The translations under genes were made by a program, and so were the position numbers. The notes beneath the pieces are model-generated. The model was not told the DNA's origin and did not search any database. It saw only the letters and a list, made by a program, of their open reading frames with translations. From the NCBI GenBank assembly GCA_020850355.1, contig JADZEX010000041.1, forward strand, positions 62,001 to 126,000: a stretch of 64,000 nt of DNA, read 5' to 3'. This stretch comes from Fimbriimonadaceae bacterium. Lineage in GTDB: Bacteria; Armatimonadota; UBA10988. Positions 26,070-35,033 of this stretch are shown here, one piece after another. Position 1 is the first letter of the stretch. Each line of letters begins with the position of its first letter.

Positions 26070-27593
26070 CTACTGCCCCGCCAGGAACCCGCGCAGGTCG
26101 GCGGCCATTTTGGCGAGTTCGGTTTCTTTGGTGTACATCATGTGGCCGGCCTCGTAGTAGCCCATCGCGATGTTGGCGCGGAGGTCGGGCCGCAGGTCGA
26201 GGTGGCTGAAGGTGTACTCGGTGGCATAGAACGGCGTCGCCAGGTCGTAGTAGCCGTTGCAGACGAAGACCCGCAGGTGGGGATTCTTGTGGAGCGCCTG
26301 GCGCAGGCGGTCGGCGACGTCGAGATACTGGTTCTGGTAGTCGCCGTAGTTCCACTTGATGCTGTCCCAGCCGCTGATCTTGTAACGCACCTCGGCTTCG
26401 TGCTGCAGCTCGCCGCGCAGGTAGGCGTTCAGCGCGCCGGTGAAGGCGCCCAGGATCTCGGTGAAGCTGGCGTCGTACTCGGGGTACTCGCCGACGGCGT
26501 CGCGGTCGCTGCCCAGGCAGCGGCTGTCGAAGCGGCCGACGGTGCGGCCCTGCCGCCGGAGCAGCTCTTTGTTGAAGCGGCCCATCCAGATCCGCAGGTC
26601 GTTGGCGGTGAGGTAGTCGCGGTCGAGGCCGGTGTAGCGGGCCAGCTTGCGGACGACCCGCTGCCGCTCGGTGGGCGGCAGGTCGGCGCCGCGCATCAGG
26701 GCGACGTTGTACTCGCTGGCGGCGAACTCGCGCACTTCGGCGACCAGGTCGGCCAGCGGGCGGGCCTGCAGCTCGGGCGCCAACTGCCCGTGGAACCAGG
26801 CCGTCGCGGCGAAGCTGGGCAGGTAGAGCAGGTGCGGCAGGTCGTTGCCGAGGGCGAAGCGGATGGTCTGCATGTTGAGCACCACCGAGACCAGGATGAT
26901 CCCGTTGAGCGTGATGCCGTAAGTGTCGAACAGCAGATTGGCCAGCCCGGCGGCGCGGGTCGTGCCGTAACTCTCGCCGCCCAGGTACTTCGGCGACAGC
27001 CAGCGCTGGTGCTCGGTCAGCCAGGTGGCGATGAAGCGACCGACCGAGGCCAGGTCCTCCTCGACGCCGTGGAACTCCTTCGGCTCGACGCCAGCGGCGG
27101 GCTTGCTGTAGCCGGTGCCGACGGGGTCGATGAAGACGAGGTCGGTCTGGTCGAGCAGGCTGTACTCGTTGTCACGCAGTTGCGGCGGCGGCGGCAGTTG
27201 CTCGCCTTCCGGCCCCAAGGTGACCCGCCGCGGGCCCCAGGCGCCGAGATGCAGCCAGACCGACGACGAGCCGGGACCGCCGTTGAAGGCGAACATCACC
27301 GGCCGTTGGGCCGGATGGTCGACGCCGTCCTTCACGTAGGCGACGTGGAAGAAGCTGGCCTTCTCTTTGCCGTCGTCGTCGCGCAGCGTGAGCGTGCCGG
27401 CGGTGGCGGTGTAACTCAGCGGCGCGCCGTTGATGCTGACGGTGTGCTGCGTTCTGACCCGCGGCGGCTTGTCGGCCGCCGGCCGAGCCGGCTCCTCGGG
27501 CATCGTCAGGCTGACCGCCAGCTTCGGCAGCGCGATTTCACCGCTGATGGTCTTCGGCGCACCAGCGTTCGGGGGCGGGGTCGTCTCACTCAC
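26070..27593 (-). CDS. Serine carboxypeptidase (peptidase S10 family)
   Basis: Alpha/beta-hydrolase peptidase of 507 residues that removes C-terminal residues from peptides. The family motif FAFNGGPGSSS at 101-111 is followed by the nucleophile S208 in LGGESYGTTR. The acid is D450 in CNGYYDLATPF and the base H484 in YEAGHMMY. There is no obvious signal peptide; the N-terminus is Pro/Ala-rich, so export is uncertain although most family members are exported. GTG at 27593 has GAGG 9 bases upstream. It is last in the minus-strand operon with two secreted proteins and a PfkB kinase. It is convergent with the ASCH gene 51 bp away, the only roomy convergent junction in the window. Confidence 0.94.
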   Translation of the reverse strand: MSETTPPPNAGAPKTISGEIALPKLAVSLTMPEEPARPAADKPPRVRTQHTVSINGAPLSYTATAGTLTLRDDDGKEKASFFHVAYVKDGVDHPAQRPVMFAFNGGPGSSSVWLHLGAWGPRRVTLGPEGEQLPPPPQLRDNEYSLLDQTDLVFIDPVGTGYSKPAAGVEPKEFHGVEEDLASVGRFIATWLTEHQRWLSPKYLGGESYGTTRAAGLANLLFDTYGITLNGIILVSVVLNMQTIRFALGNDLPHLLYLPSFAATAWFHGQLAPELQARPLADLVAEVREFAASEYNVALMRGADLPPTERQRVVRKLARYTGLDRDYLTANDLRIWMGRFNKELLRRQGRTVGRFDSRCLGSDRDAVGEYPEYDASFTEILGAFTGALNAYLRGELQHEAEVRYKISGWDSIKWNYGDYQNQYLDVADRLRQALHKNPHLRVFVCNGYYDLATPFYATEYTFSHLDLRPDLRANIAMGYYEAGHMMYTKETELAKMAADLRGFLAGQ

Positions 27594-27612
27594 CGGCTCT
27601 TACCTCACGGCC

Positions 27613-29739
27613 TCATTTCGGCGCCGGTGCCGCGATGCCTGCTGCTGCTGGCTGCGGATAGCTCACCCGCACCACCGCATCGTGCAGCGTCGGCAGCACC
27701 GGCCGCGCGCGGCAGGACTGCCAGACCGCTTCGCCCAGGTCACCGCTGTTGGCGGCGCCGATGCAGACCTCCTGGCGATCCGTGTTGGCCTCGCCGTAGG
27801 CGCCCGGCGCGTCGATCCGCAGCACGTCGTCAACCCACACCCGCACATCGCGGCCGCCGATGCCGACGCGATAGGTGTGCCAGGCCGTGGTGTCCAACGC
27901 CCAGCGCCGGGCGCTGTTGCTGTGCAGACTGATGCCGTCGGGCCGCAGCAGCAGCCGTTCGTGGTACCGGCCGTTGCTGATCAGCACGCTGCTCAGGCCG
28001 CTGACCACCCGCACCCGGACCTCGATGCTGGTCTCCTGGTCGGGGTCCAGGCCGCAGGGGTAGCGGTAGTAGAGGTAGTCGCCGTTGACGTTGCCGCGGT
28101 CGGCCAGCAGCAGACCATCTTCCTGCGGCTGCGCGACGCAGCGCTCCGAGCCGCGGTCGCGGGTCCAGCGGCCGGTCGGCAGGGCCGGACCTTGCCACGC
28201 CACCGGCCAGGCCTCGCCGGGCTCATCGCCTACGGCGCGCAGACCGAGCTGGTTGACGCCCCGCCGGATCTGCGCCGGGGTCAGCGGCAGGTCCAGCCAG
28301 CTCTTCGCCAGCTTGCCCTCGGACAGCGGTTGGCCGTTCCAGGTCGCTGCCACCTCGTTGGCCTGGCGGATGGTCGGCAGCTCCAAACAGAGCGTCACCT
28401 GCGGCGCCGGCGCACCGCTGAAGTCCTCGCCAACCCGCAGGTCCAAGTCGACCGGCCTCTGCCGCTGCAGCGTGCGTGGCGTGTCCGGCGTCAGGACCGG
28501 CAGGCTGCTGTGCCGGCTGCCACCGACCAGCCAGCTATTCGGGTTGCCATCGCGCACGGTCACGAAGTAGAGCTTGTCCTTGCCCCGCAAGGTGGCCGGA
28601 CTGCCCAGCTCGCGCCAGATCGGCGAGCGCGGGTTGAACTGATTGAAGACATGAATCCCCGCGGCGCCAGCGGTCCAGGCGTTGCTCGCCCGGCCGCGGT
28701 AGGACTCCACCGAGTTCCGCCGGAAGCGGCTCTCGTGGAGCACCCGGCTGTCGCTGAGGCAGGGGTAGACCGGCACGCCGTAGCGCCGCCCCAGCTCGAC
28801 GCTGTACTCCCACGGGTTCAGTTGGAAGTAGCAGGTGGTGACCAGCAGATCGAGCAGTCCCTCGCGCAACCAGGTCTCGAGGTCCAGGCCGTGGTCGCGG
28901 CAGTAGGGCACGCTGTCGGGCACCCGGATGCTGAGCAGGAGCGGCCGTCCGCGGGCCAGGCCGACCTGTTCGGTCATCGTTCGCACGCGGCGCAACAGGT
29001 CGGTCAGGGCGTCGCGCTCGGCGTCGCTGGCCACCCCGCCGTGGGCAACGCTACGGAAGTAGCAGAGGTGGCGGAAGAAGTCGAGTTCGAGCCCGTCGAC
29101 CTCGTAGCCACGGGCCACCTCGTCGAGGTAACGGAAGGCGAGCTCGCGGACTTCGGGACGGCCGTAATCGACCGAACTCCAGCGCCCGACCTTCGTCGAC
29201 TTAGCGACTTCGCCCACCAGCCACTCCGGATGCTGCTCCTTCAGCGGCGGGTACAGCAGGTACGGCCGATCGGGGTGGTGCTCAACGTCGTGCGTGTCGT
29301 TCATGCGCAACGACCACCACAGCTCCTGGCGGTTGGCGTGGGCGAAGTCGACCATGATCCGCAGACAGTCCGAGCCCTGCGCCAGCAGGTCGGCCGCGAT
29401 GTTCTTGACGTCGGTCGCCAGCCGGTACTCGGCCGGCTGGCGGGTCAGCAACGTCCCGGCCTGGGTCTGGTGGGTGAAGAAACCAAAGCCCGACGAGATG
29501 CTGCAGTAGGCGATTGCGCCGACCTGCGAACCAGCCAGAGCCGTGGTGCGGAGGTCCAGCAGGCCCGCCGGCGAGACCGGCTGTTGGGCCGGGTAGTGGA
29601 GCACATCGCAGCCGTCGTTGTTGAAGATCACCCCGCGCGGACGGTCGGCCAGAGCCCGACGGGCCGCGCGGTAAGCCGCCAGCTCGGGCGACTGCGCCCA
29701 CAACGGGGCTGTGAGGAGCAACAGCCAGGCCACACGCAT
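27613..29739 (-). CDS. Secreted glycosidase-like TIM-barrel protein with C-terminal lectin-like domain
   Basis: Exported protein of 708 residues. The signal peptide is MRVAWLLLLTAPLWAQ. Residues about 20-400 resemble GHL10-type (DUF187-like) glycoside hydrolases, with YEVDGLELDFFRHLCYF and LLLSIRVPDSVPYCRDHGLD as barrel strands. E and D in GLELDF are possible catalytic residues. The last 180 residues look like a laminin-G/DUF1080-type sandwich (YLYYRYPCGLDPDQETSIEV, TAWHTYRVGIGGRDVRVWVDD). ATG at 29739 was chosen at the signal peptide; a longer frame lacks support and the ribosome site is weak. It lies 66 bp after the 1111-residue protein. The substrate is unknown. Confidence 0.8.
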   Translation of the reverse strand: MRVAWLLLLTAPLWAQSPELAAYRAARRALADRPRGVIFNNDGCDVLHYPAQQPVSPAGLLDLRTTALAGSQVGAIAYCSISSGFGFFTHQTQAGTLLTRQPAEYRLATDVKNIAADLLAQGSDCLRIMVDFAHANRQELWWSLRMNDTHDVEHHPDRPYLLYPPLKEQHPEWLVGEVAKSTKVGRWSSVDYGRPEVRELAFRYLDEVARGYEVDGLELDFFRHLCYFRSVAHGGVASDAERDALTDLLRRVRTMTEQVGLARGRPLLLSIRVPDSVPYCRDHGLDLETWLREGLLDLLVTTCYFQLNPWEYSVELGRRYGVPVYPCLSDSRVLHESRFRRNSVESYRGRASNAWTAGAAGIHVFNQFNPRSPIWRELGSPATLRGKDKLYFVTVRDGNPNSWLVGGSRHSSLPVLTPDTPRTLQRQRPVDLDLRVGEDFSGAPAPQVTLCLELPTIRQANEVAATWNGQPLSEGKLAKSWLDLPLTPAQIRRGVNQLGLRAVGDEPGEAWPVAWQGPALPTGRWTRDRGSERCVAQPQEDGLLLADRGNVNGDYLYYRYPCGLDPDQETSIEVRVRVVSGLSSVLISNGRYHERLLLRPDGISLHSNSARRWALDTTAWHTYRVGIGGRDVRVWVDDVLRIDAPGAYGEANTDRQEVCIGAANSGDLGEAVWQSCRARPVLPTLHDAVVRVSYPQPAAAGIAAPAPK

Positions 29740-29806
29740 CGCTGTCTCGCCGCCGGGTCGGCCCGGCCGTGACAGCGGTACCACGTCGCGGGCCGCGTGT
29801 CCAGGG

Positions 29807-32800
29807 TCAGGGCGCCGCCAGCCGCAGCACCTCACCAGCCGCGCCGCCCAGCTTGCTGAACTGCACCGCGACCTCGCCGTCGCCACCGACCGGGACGATG
29901 AACTCGAACGGCCAGCGCCGGTCTTCGCGGGCGATGGTCTGCCCGTGCTGCGTCAGTCGCAGACTGGCCCCACCAAAGTCGGCGCCGGCGCTGGTGTAGA
30001 CATGCACGTAAGCGGCCTCGGGCGAGACGCCGAGCCAGTGCGCTGTGACCGCGCCGGCGCTGGCGATCCCTGGCACGGCCCGCGCCGGGCGGGGCGTACG
30101 GTGGAGCGGCACGTCGACGCGGCAGCCCCGCCACGCCAGCACCAGCAGGCCCTGCGGCGGCACCGTCACGGTGACGGCCCCGGCGGTCAGCGGCAGCTCC
30201 CCACCGGCCGGCCCGACACTGTGGACCGGCCCCGCGGCACCGCCGGTGACGGCCGGGTCCAGCCGCACCGTGCTGCGGACGGCCTCGTCGCTGGTGTTGG
30301 TGAGCATCACGAAGACGGTCTCGGCGGTGTGGCCGGCCAGCCAGTTCAGCCGCACATCGCTCAAGGTGACCAGCCCGCGGCGCAGCCACGGCCAGACCCC
30401 GGGCGTGCCGTAGACGGAGCCCGGCGCGTGGCCCACCAGGCGGTTGTCGAACCAGGCGTAGCCGCACTGACGGACCGTCGGGAAGCGCACCTGCCCGGCG
30501 CTGCGGACCTCGACATCGCTCACCAGATAGTCCAGGCAGAGCGCGATGTGGGGTGGAATGTGGTGGTAGTAGATCCCACTGACATCCGGTCCCTGCAGCG
30601 GATAGTCGGCGCGCAGGAACTGGTCGGTGTAGTCGGTAGCGTAGTAGCCCGGATAGTTGCCCCAGCGACCGAGCACGGCGTTGTGCGCGGCGGTGGTCAA
30701 CAGCGGATCGCCCAGCCGCAGCAGCGCCGGCGCCCAACTGGCCATCATGATGGCGGCCTGCGGCGAGCGCAGTCGGCGGTAGGTCGTCGGCTGCTCGATG
30801 CCGAGGCCCACCAGGCTCGGGATCCAGCCCGGCACGCGCTGCTCCGGCAGTGCCACAGGCGCCAGGATCTGGTCCTGCCAGGTCTTGATCTGGTCCGCCG
30901 GCTTGGGCAGCGGGACGCCCAGCGTGAACCAGTCGGCGCCGCGCCACCAGAGGATCCCGTTGCCCTCAAACTGCCCGCCACGGTGCACCGTCAGGTCGCC
31001 TGCGACCACCGCCGGCCAGGTCAGCAGACCGCTGACCATGGTCCGGGCCAGCGCCACCGCGGCCGCTCGAGCGGCCGGGTCGTCGAGCAGCGTGGCAGCC
31101 GTCGCGAGGCCCTCCCAGTTGCCGCTGAAGCTGAGCTGGTAGAAGTGGTTGGGGTCGATTTCGACGGACTGCCGCTGCGGCCAGTCCAGGTAGGCCTGCA
31201 GCGCCGCGATGGCCTGCTGGCGGTAGCGCTCGTCAGCGGTCGCCTGCCAGGCCGCCAGGGCGTCGTCGAAGGGCTGCACCTTGCCGTAGCCGGCGGTCCG
31301 GGCGGGATTGCCCGCAGCGTCGGTCAGCAGAGCGGCGAAGGCCGGCGCGTAGCCGTGCGTCGCGGCCAGCGCACCACCGCGGGTGACCGCGCCGTAGAGC
31401 GGCAGCGGACCGCCCAACCGCGGCAGCCCGAGCCGCTGCCCGCCGGCCGGGGTGGTGCTGAAGTGGGTGGTCGGCCGGGACAGCAGGTAGGCCAACGACG
31501 GGATTGCGCGGTTCGCCAGCAGGTCCGGGTCACCGGTGATCTGGGCGGCGCTGAGGATCCCCAGCGGCGAGGCCTGGGTGACACACTCCGAGCCCTCGAT
31601 GTTCCAGGGCCCCAGCCCGTCGTCGCTCCAGCCACCGGCGACCGGGTCGCGCAACAGGTCGATGGCATTGAGCGTCGCCTCGGTCAGACTCAGCCGCACG
31701 TTCTGGCGGTAGTCGCGGTAGCCGTAGATCTCCCGCGCGGCCTGCTCCCAGACGGTCACCAACGGTTGGTCGCCGGCGGTCAACAGCCGGGCCCGCAGAA
31801 CCGCCGGCTGGCCGGCGGCGAGCTGCGCGCCACGGCCGCCAGGGAGCGGGTCCCAGAGCGTCACGCGGTGCCGGCCATCGAGTTCGGTCAGGGTGAACCC
31901 CGACTCCATCTGCCGGACGTCCGGCCAGGCCGTCGAGAGGTTCGCCGGATCGACCGCCAGGCCCCAGGTGTTGCCACCCTGGTTGAGCAGCGCCAGCGGC
32001 GTGCTGCAGCTCTCGATGCTGGTCAACTTCGGCTCGGTCGGCAGCCGGCGGAACTGCCACAGGTAGGGACAGAGCACCTCGCGCACGGTGTCGGCCGAGC
32101 TGGCCGGGCCAACGCCATAGCCGAGGCCGTACGACCCGGCCCGACGCGGGGTGAAGCGCAGCTCGAGCGCCGGCCGGCGGCCGCCGGGTGGCACGCTCCA
32201 AGTGGCGGTGACCTCGCCGACGTCGCCCGCGGCGGTCAGGATCACGCGGTCGCCGTCGCGGCGGGCGGCCCGCGGCACCAGCCACTGCTCCCGGCCGACC
32301 AGCGGCAACCACTGGGCATTGCCGCGGGCGCTGTGGTAGCGCACGGCGCCCAGCCCGACCTCGGCCGGCTGGGGGGTGAACGGCTCCCAGGTCGGCCACT
32401 GCCCGGAGCTGCCCCCGTTCGATTTCAGGACGACCTCGGGCGGCGCCTCCAGGACGCGGTACCGCTCCAGGCTGCAGGCGCCCGTGGCCGTCTGCAACAC
32501 AATGCCCGCGGCAGTGGCCTGAAAGCGCAACTCGCCGTCCGGGGTCGGCAAGCTGGCCTGCGGCACCTGGCCGGCCGGCACCAGCGCCGCGGGCAGCGGC
32601 TGGAGCTGCGCCGCACTGGCCTCCAGCGGCAGCAGCGCGGTCCGCGCGGCGAGCGCCGCCGCGACCGACCGTGGCACGTCAGCGGTGCCGCGCACCAGCG
32701 CCAGGCTATCGCAGCGGCAGAACGGCGTGACCGGCCGCAGCGCCAGCACCGCCGGGCCGGCCGGCAGCTCGAAGCTGCCGCCCTCTTCCCACTTCCAGCC

Positions 32801-33142
32801 CTGGGCGCCGTCGTCGGGATTGCCGTGGGCGCCGAACTCGACCGGGCTGCGCCGGCCGTTGACCTCGACCGCGAAGCGGCGCGTGCCCGGTCGGTCGCGA
32901 GGGAAGTCGCGAGCCCGCACCAGCAGCCGCCAGGCCCCAGCGACGGGCACCTGCACGGCGCCGACCGCCGGCCGCGCGGCCTGCTCGACCGTGCTGATCA
33001 GGACCGCCGAGAGGGCGTTCGGCTCGCCCTGCTGAACGCGCCAGTCGCCCTGCCAGGCAAACTGCTCCGGCTCGATGAAGAGCACCTCGCCGGGCGCCGC
33101 CGAGGCTCCGAGCAGACTCAGCAGCAGGACGGTGCGTCGCAT
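29807..33142 (-). CDS. Very large secreted protein, putative polysaccharide-active
   Basis: Exported protein of 1111 residues with a signal peptide (MRRTVLLLSLLGASAAPGE). The N-terminal region (about 20-150) resembles a carbohydrate-binding sandwich (GAWRLLVRARDFPRDRPG). The middle (about 480-900) is helix-rich with Trp/Tyr-rich segments (WSDDGLGPWNIEGSECVTQA, NHFYQLSFSGNWEGLA), as in alpha/alpha-toroid lyases and glycosidases. The C-terminus is beta-rich. I recognise no specific family and cannot identify catalytic residues. ATG at 33142 has GGAGAG upstream. It lies between a PfkB kinase gene (16 bp) and the GHL10-like gene, so a role in breaking down an external glycan is likely but inferred. 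Confidence 0.75.
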   Translation of the reverse strand: MRRTVLLLSLLGASAAPGEVLFIEPEQFAWQGDWRVQQGEPNALSAVLISTVEQAARPAVGAVQVPVAGAWRLLVRARDFPRDRPGTRRFAVEVNGRRSPVEFGAHGNPDDGAQGWKWEEGGSFELPAGPAVLALRPVTPFCRCDSLALVRGTADVPRSVAAALAARTALLPLEASAAQLQPLPAALVPAGQVPQASLPTPDGELRFQATAAGIVLQTATGACSLERYRVLEAPPEVVLKSNGGSSGQWPTWEPFTPQPAEVGLGAVRYHSARGNAQWLPLVGREQWLVPRAARRDGDRVILTAAGDVGEVTATWSVPPGGRRPALELRFTPRRAGSYGLGYGVGPASSADTVREVLCPYLWQFRRLPTEPKLTSIESCSTPLALLNQGGNTWGLAVDPANLSTAWPDVRQMESGFTLTELDGRHRVTLWDPLPGGRGAQLAAGQPAVLRARLLTAGDQPLVTVWEQAAREIYGYRDYRQNVRLSLTEATLNAIDLLRDPVAGGWSDDGLGPWNIEGSECVTQASPLGILSAAQITGDPDLLANRAIPSLAYLLSRPTTHFSTTPAGGQRLGLPRLGGPLPLYGAVTRGGALAATHGYAPAFAALLTDAAGNPARTAGYGKVQPFDDALAAWQATADERYRQQAIAALQAYLDWPQRQSVEIDPNHFYQLSFSGNWEGLATAATLLDDPAARAAAVALARTMVSGLLTWPAVVAGDLTVHRGGQFEGNGILWWRGADWFTLGVPLPKPADQIKTWQDQILAPVALPEQRVPGWIPSLVGLGIEQPTTYRRLRSPQAAIMMASWAPALLRLGDPLLTTAAHNAVLGRWGNYPGYYATDYTDQFLRADYPLQGPDVSGIYYHHIPPHIALCLDYLVSDVEVRSAGQVRFPTVRQCGYAWFDNRLVGHAPGSVYGTPGVWPWLRRGLVTLSDVRLNWLAGHTAETVFVMLTNTSDEAVRSTVRLDPAVTGGAAGPVHSVGPAGGELPLTAGAVTVTVPPQGLLVLAWRGCRVDVPLHRTPRPARAVPGIASAGAVTAHWLGVSPEAAYVHVYTSAGADFGGASLRLTQHGQTIAREDRRWPFEFIVPVGGDGEVAVQFSKLGGAAGEVLRLAAP

Positions 33143-33158
33143 CAGACTCTCCGCGAGG

Positions 33159-34067
33159 TCACACCTCGAAGGCGGTCAGGGCCCGCAGCGCGCGGCAACG
33201 TTGGTCGATCTGCGCCCGGTCGAGGGTCCGCAGGCGGTCCAGGCTGAACGCCTCGACATTGAAGCTGGCGATGGTCGTGCCGTAGGCCATCGCCGTGCGC
33301 AGCGTGGCCTCGGCAGTCCGATCGGCCGCCGCCAGGTAACCGAGCAGCCCGCCGGCGAAGCAGTCGCCGCAGCCGGTCGGGTCCTGCACCGTGGTCACGG
33401 GATAGCCCGGCAGCAGAAAGCTCCAGTCGCGGGTCAGCATCATCGCGCCGTGCTCGCCCTTCTTGACGATCACCACCTCGGGCCCCAGCTCCAGCAGCCC
33501 TTCGGCGGCGGCCAGGTTGTCCTCCAACCCGGTCAACTGGCGAGCCTCTTCATCATTGACCAGCAGCATCTGCACCCGCCGCATGACTTCGCCCAGCGTG
33601 TCCCGCGCGATGTCGATCCAGAGGTTCATCGTGTCAAGCGCGACGAACTTCGGCGAGGTCATCTGGTCCAGCACTTGCAGTTGCAGCGCGGGGTGGATAT
33701 TAGCCAAGAGCACATAGTCGCTGCTGCGGTACCTCTCCGGGAGGACTGGGTTGAAGTCTTCAAACACATTGAGATGCGTGAAGAGCGTCGTCCGCACGTT
33801 CATGTTCTGCTCGTAGCGGCCGCCCCAATGGAACGTCTGGCCCGGCACCCGCTGCAGACCCGCCAGGTCGAGCCCCCGGGAGGTGAAGAAGTCGAGATGG
33901 GCCTGCTCGAAGTCCTCGCCGACCACGCCGACGATTCGCGCTGGCGCCAGGAAGCTGGCCGCCACTCCCGCGTAAGAGGCCGCGCCGCCCAACGCCTGGG
34001 TGACCTTGCCGTGCGGCGTCTCGACGCTGTCGTAGGCCACCGATCCGACCATCAGAAGCTCTGCCAT
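33159..34067 (-). CDS. PfkB-family carbohydrate or nucleoside kinase
   Basis: Sugar kinase of 302 residues with the ribokinase fold. The C-terminal signature DPTGCGDCFAGG contains the catalytic base D235 and the anion-hole Gly residues. The N-terminal part has MVGSVAYDSVETPHGK and the GGAASYAG substrate motif. The class phosphorylates sugars, nucleosides or sugar-derived substrates with ATP; which one cannot be told. ATG at 34067 has GAGGA 8 bases upstream. It is first in the minus-strand operon kinase, 1111-residue protein, GHL10-like protein, S10 peptidase, and has its own divergent promoter at 34089-34117. The kinase may act on a sugar released by the secreted enzymes. Confidence 0.93.
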   Translation of the reverse strand: MAELLMVGSVAYDSVETPHGKVTQALGGAASYAGVAASFLAPARIVGVVGEDFEQAHLDFFTSRGLDLAGLQRVPGQTFHWGGRYEQNMNVRTTLFTHLNVFEDFNPVLPERYRSSDYVLLANIHPALQLQVLDQMTSPKFVALDTMNLWIDIARDTLGEVMRRVQMLLVNDEEARQLTGLEDNLAAAEGLLELGPEVVIVKKGEHGAMMLTRDWSFLLPGYPVTTVQDPTGCGDCFAGGLLGYLAAADRTAEATLRTAMAYGTTIASFNVEAFSLDRLRTLDRAQIDQRCRALRALTAFEV

Positions 34068-34088
34068 GGCTGCTGTCCTCGCGCCGCC

Positions 34089-34117
34089 AGGATACCCGCG
34101 CCGCCGCCATTTGACAA
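34089..34117 (-). promoter_or_regulatory. Sigma-70-type promoter for the PfkB operon
   Basis: On the minus strand TTGTCA (34117-34112) and TATCCT (34094-34089) are separated by 17 bases. It lies 22 bases upstream of ATG 34067. Its -35 box occupies the same bases as the -35 box of the opposite promoter. Confidence 0.6.
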
Positions 34118-34139
34118 CGGCAGCCGGCAGAGGCAACCT
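34111..34139 (+). promoter_or_regulatory. Promoter for the aminotransferase/S9 peptidase operon
   Basis: TTGACA at 34111-34116 is a perfect -35 box, followed after 17 bases by CAACCT at 34134-34139, a weak -10 match. It lies 18 bases upstream of GTG 34158. It shares five of six -35 positions with the minus-strand promoter, so the two may be mutually exclusive. Confidence 0.5.
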
Positions 34140-34157
34140 GTCGCCACGAGGTGTGCC

Positions 34158-35033
34158 GTGCGCGAGATCGCTTATGTCAACGGAGAGTTCGGTCCGCTCG
34201 AGGAGGCCCGCGTGTCGGTCAACGACCGCGGCTTCACCTTCGGCGACGGGGTCTACGAGGTGCTGCGCGCCTTCGCGGGCCGGCCGTTCCTGGCGACCGA
34301 GCACTGGGCCCGGCTGGGCCGTTCGCTGGCCGAACTCCGCATCGAGGGCGTGGACCTGGCCGCGTTGGCGCGCCTGGTCGACCAGGCTCTTGCGCTCAGC
34401 GAGCTGCCCGATGCGCTGGTCTACATTCAGATCACCCGCGGCGCCGCGCCGCGCCGGCATGACTGGGACCCGGAGACCGTGGTCCCGACCGTCGTGATCA
34501 CCGTGCGTCGCTGGCAGCGGCCGAGCGCTGAGCTGCGCGAGCACGGCGTCAGCGCGATCTGCGTCCCCGAACTGCGCTGGGGACGCGTCGATATCAAGTC
34601 CCTTAACCTGCTGCCGAACGTGCTGGCGAAGCAACTGGCCCGCGAACAGGGAGCCTTCGAGGCGATCTTTGTGACCGCCGACGAGATCGTCACCGAGGGC
34701 ACCTCGTCGGCGATTCTGGCGATGCGCGAGGGCACGCTGCTGTACCACCCGCCGGGTCCGACGACCTTGCCCTCGATCACCGTGCAACTGGTGCTCGAGC
34801 TGGCAGCCAGCGCCGGCATCCCGGCCCGACCTGCCACCCTGCGCCGCGCGGAGTTGCTCGCGGCGGATGAAGTGCTGCTGCTGAACACCAGCGCCGAGGT
34901 CGTTGGGATTGTCCAGGTGGATGGTCAGACGATCCACGATGGTCGCGTCGGCCCGGCCACCAGCCGGCTGATCGCCGCCTACGACCGGGCCATCGCCAGC
35001 CTCCTGCAAGCCCCCGGGAGAGGTCCGACATGA
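34158..35033 (+). CDS. dat: D-amino-acid (D-alanine) aminotransferase, PLP fold class IV
   Basis: Class IV PLP transaminase of 291 residues, most like D-alanine aminotransferases (D-Ala plus 2-oxoglutarate to pyruvate plus D-Glu). The N-terminal family motif is YVNGEFGPLEEARVSVNDRG, the PLP lysine K147 in VDIKSLNLLPN, and the phosphate region EIVTEGTSSAILAM. Residues after GTSSA follow DAAT order. A branched-chain aminotransferase or ADC lyase is less likely, since the short N-terminus and DRGFTFGDGVYE fit DAAT. GTG at 34158 has GAGG 6 bases upstream. Its stop overlaps the S9 peptidase ATG. D-Glu for peptidoglycan would be one possible use. Confidence 0.85.
   Translation: MREIAYVNGEFGPLEEARVSVNDRGFTFGDGVYEVLRAFAGRPFLATEHWARLGRSLAELRIEGVDLAALARLVDQALALSELPDALVYIQITRGAAPRRHDWDPETVVPTVVITVRRWQRPSAELREHGVSAICVPELRWGRVDIKSLNLLPNVLAKQLAREQGAFEAIFVTADEIVTEGTSSAILAMREGTLLYHPPGPTTLPSITVQLVLELAASAGIPARPATLRRAELLAADEVLLLNTSAEVVGIVQVDGQTIHDGRVGPATSRLIAAYDRAIASLLQAPGRGPT

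Noticed and set aside
29711-33247. 1178-residue plus-strand open frame
   Set aside because: Antisense to the 1111-residue secreted protein, which has a signal peptide and ribosome site; the plus frame has neither and is Arg/Gly/Gln rich.
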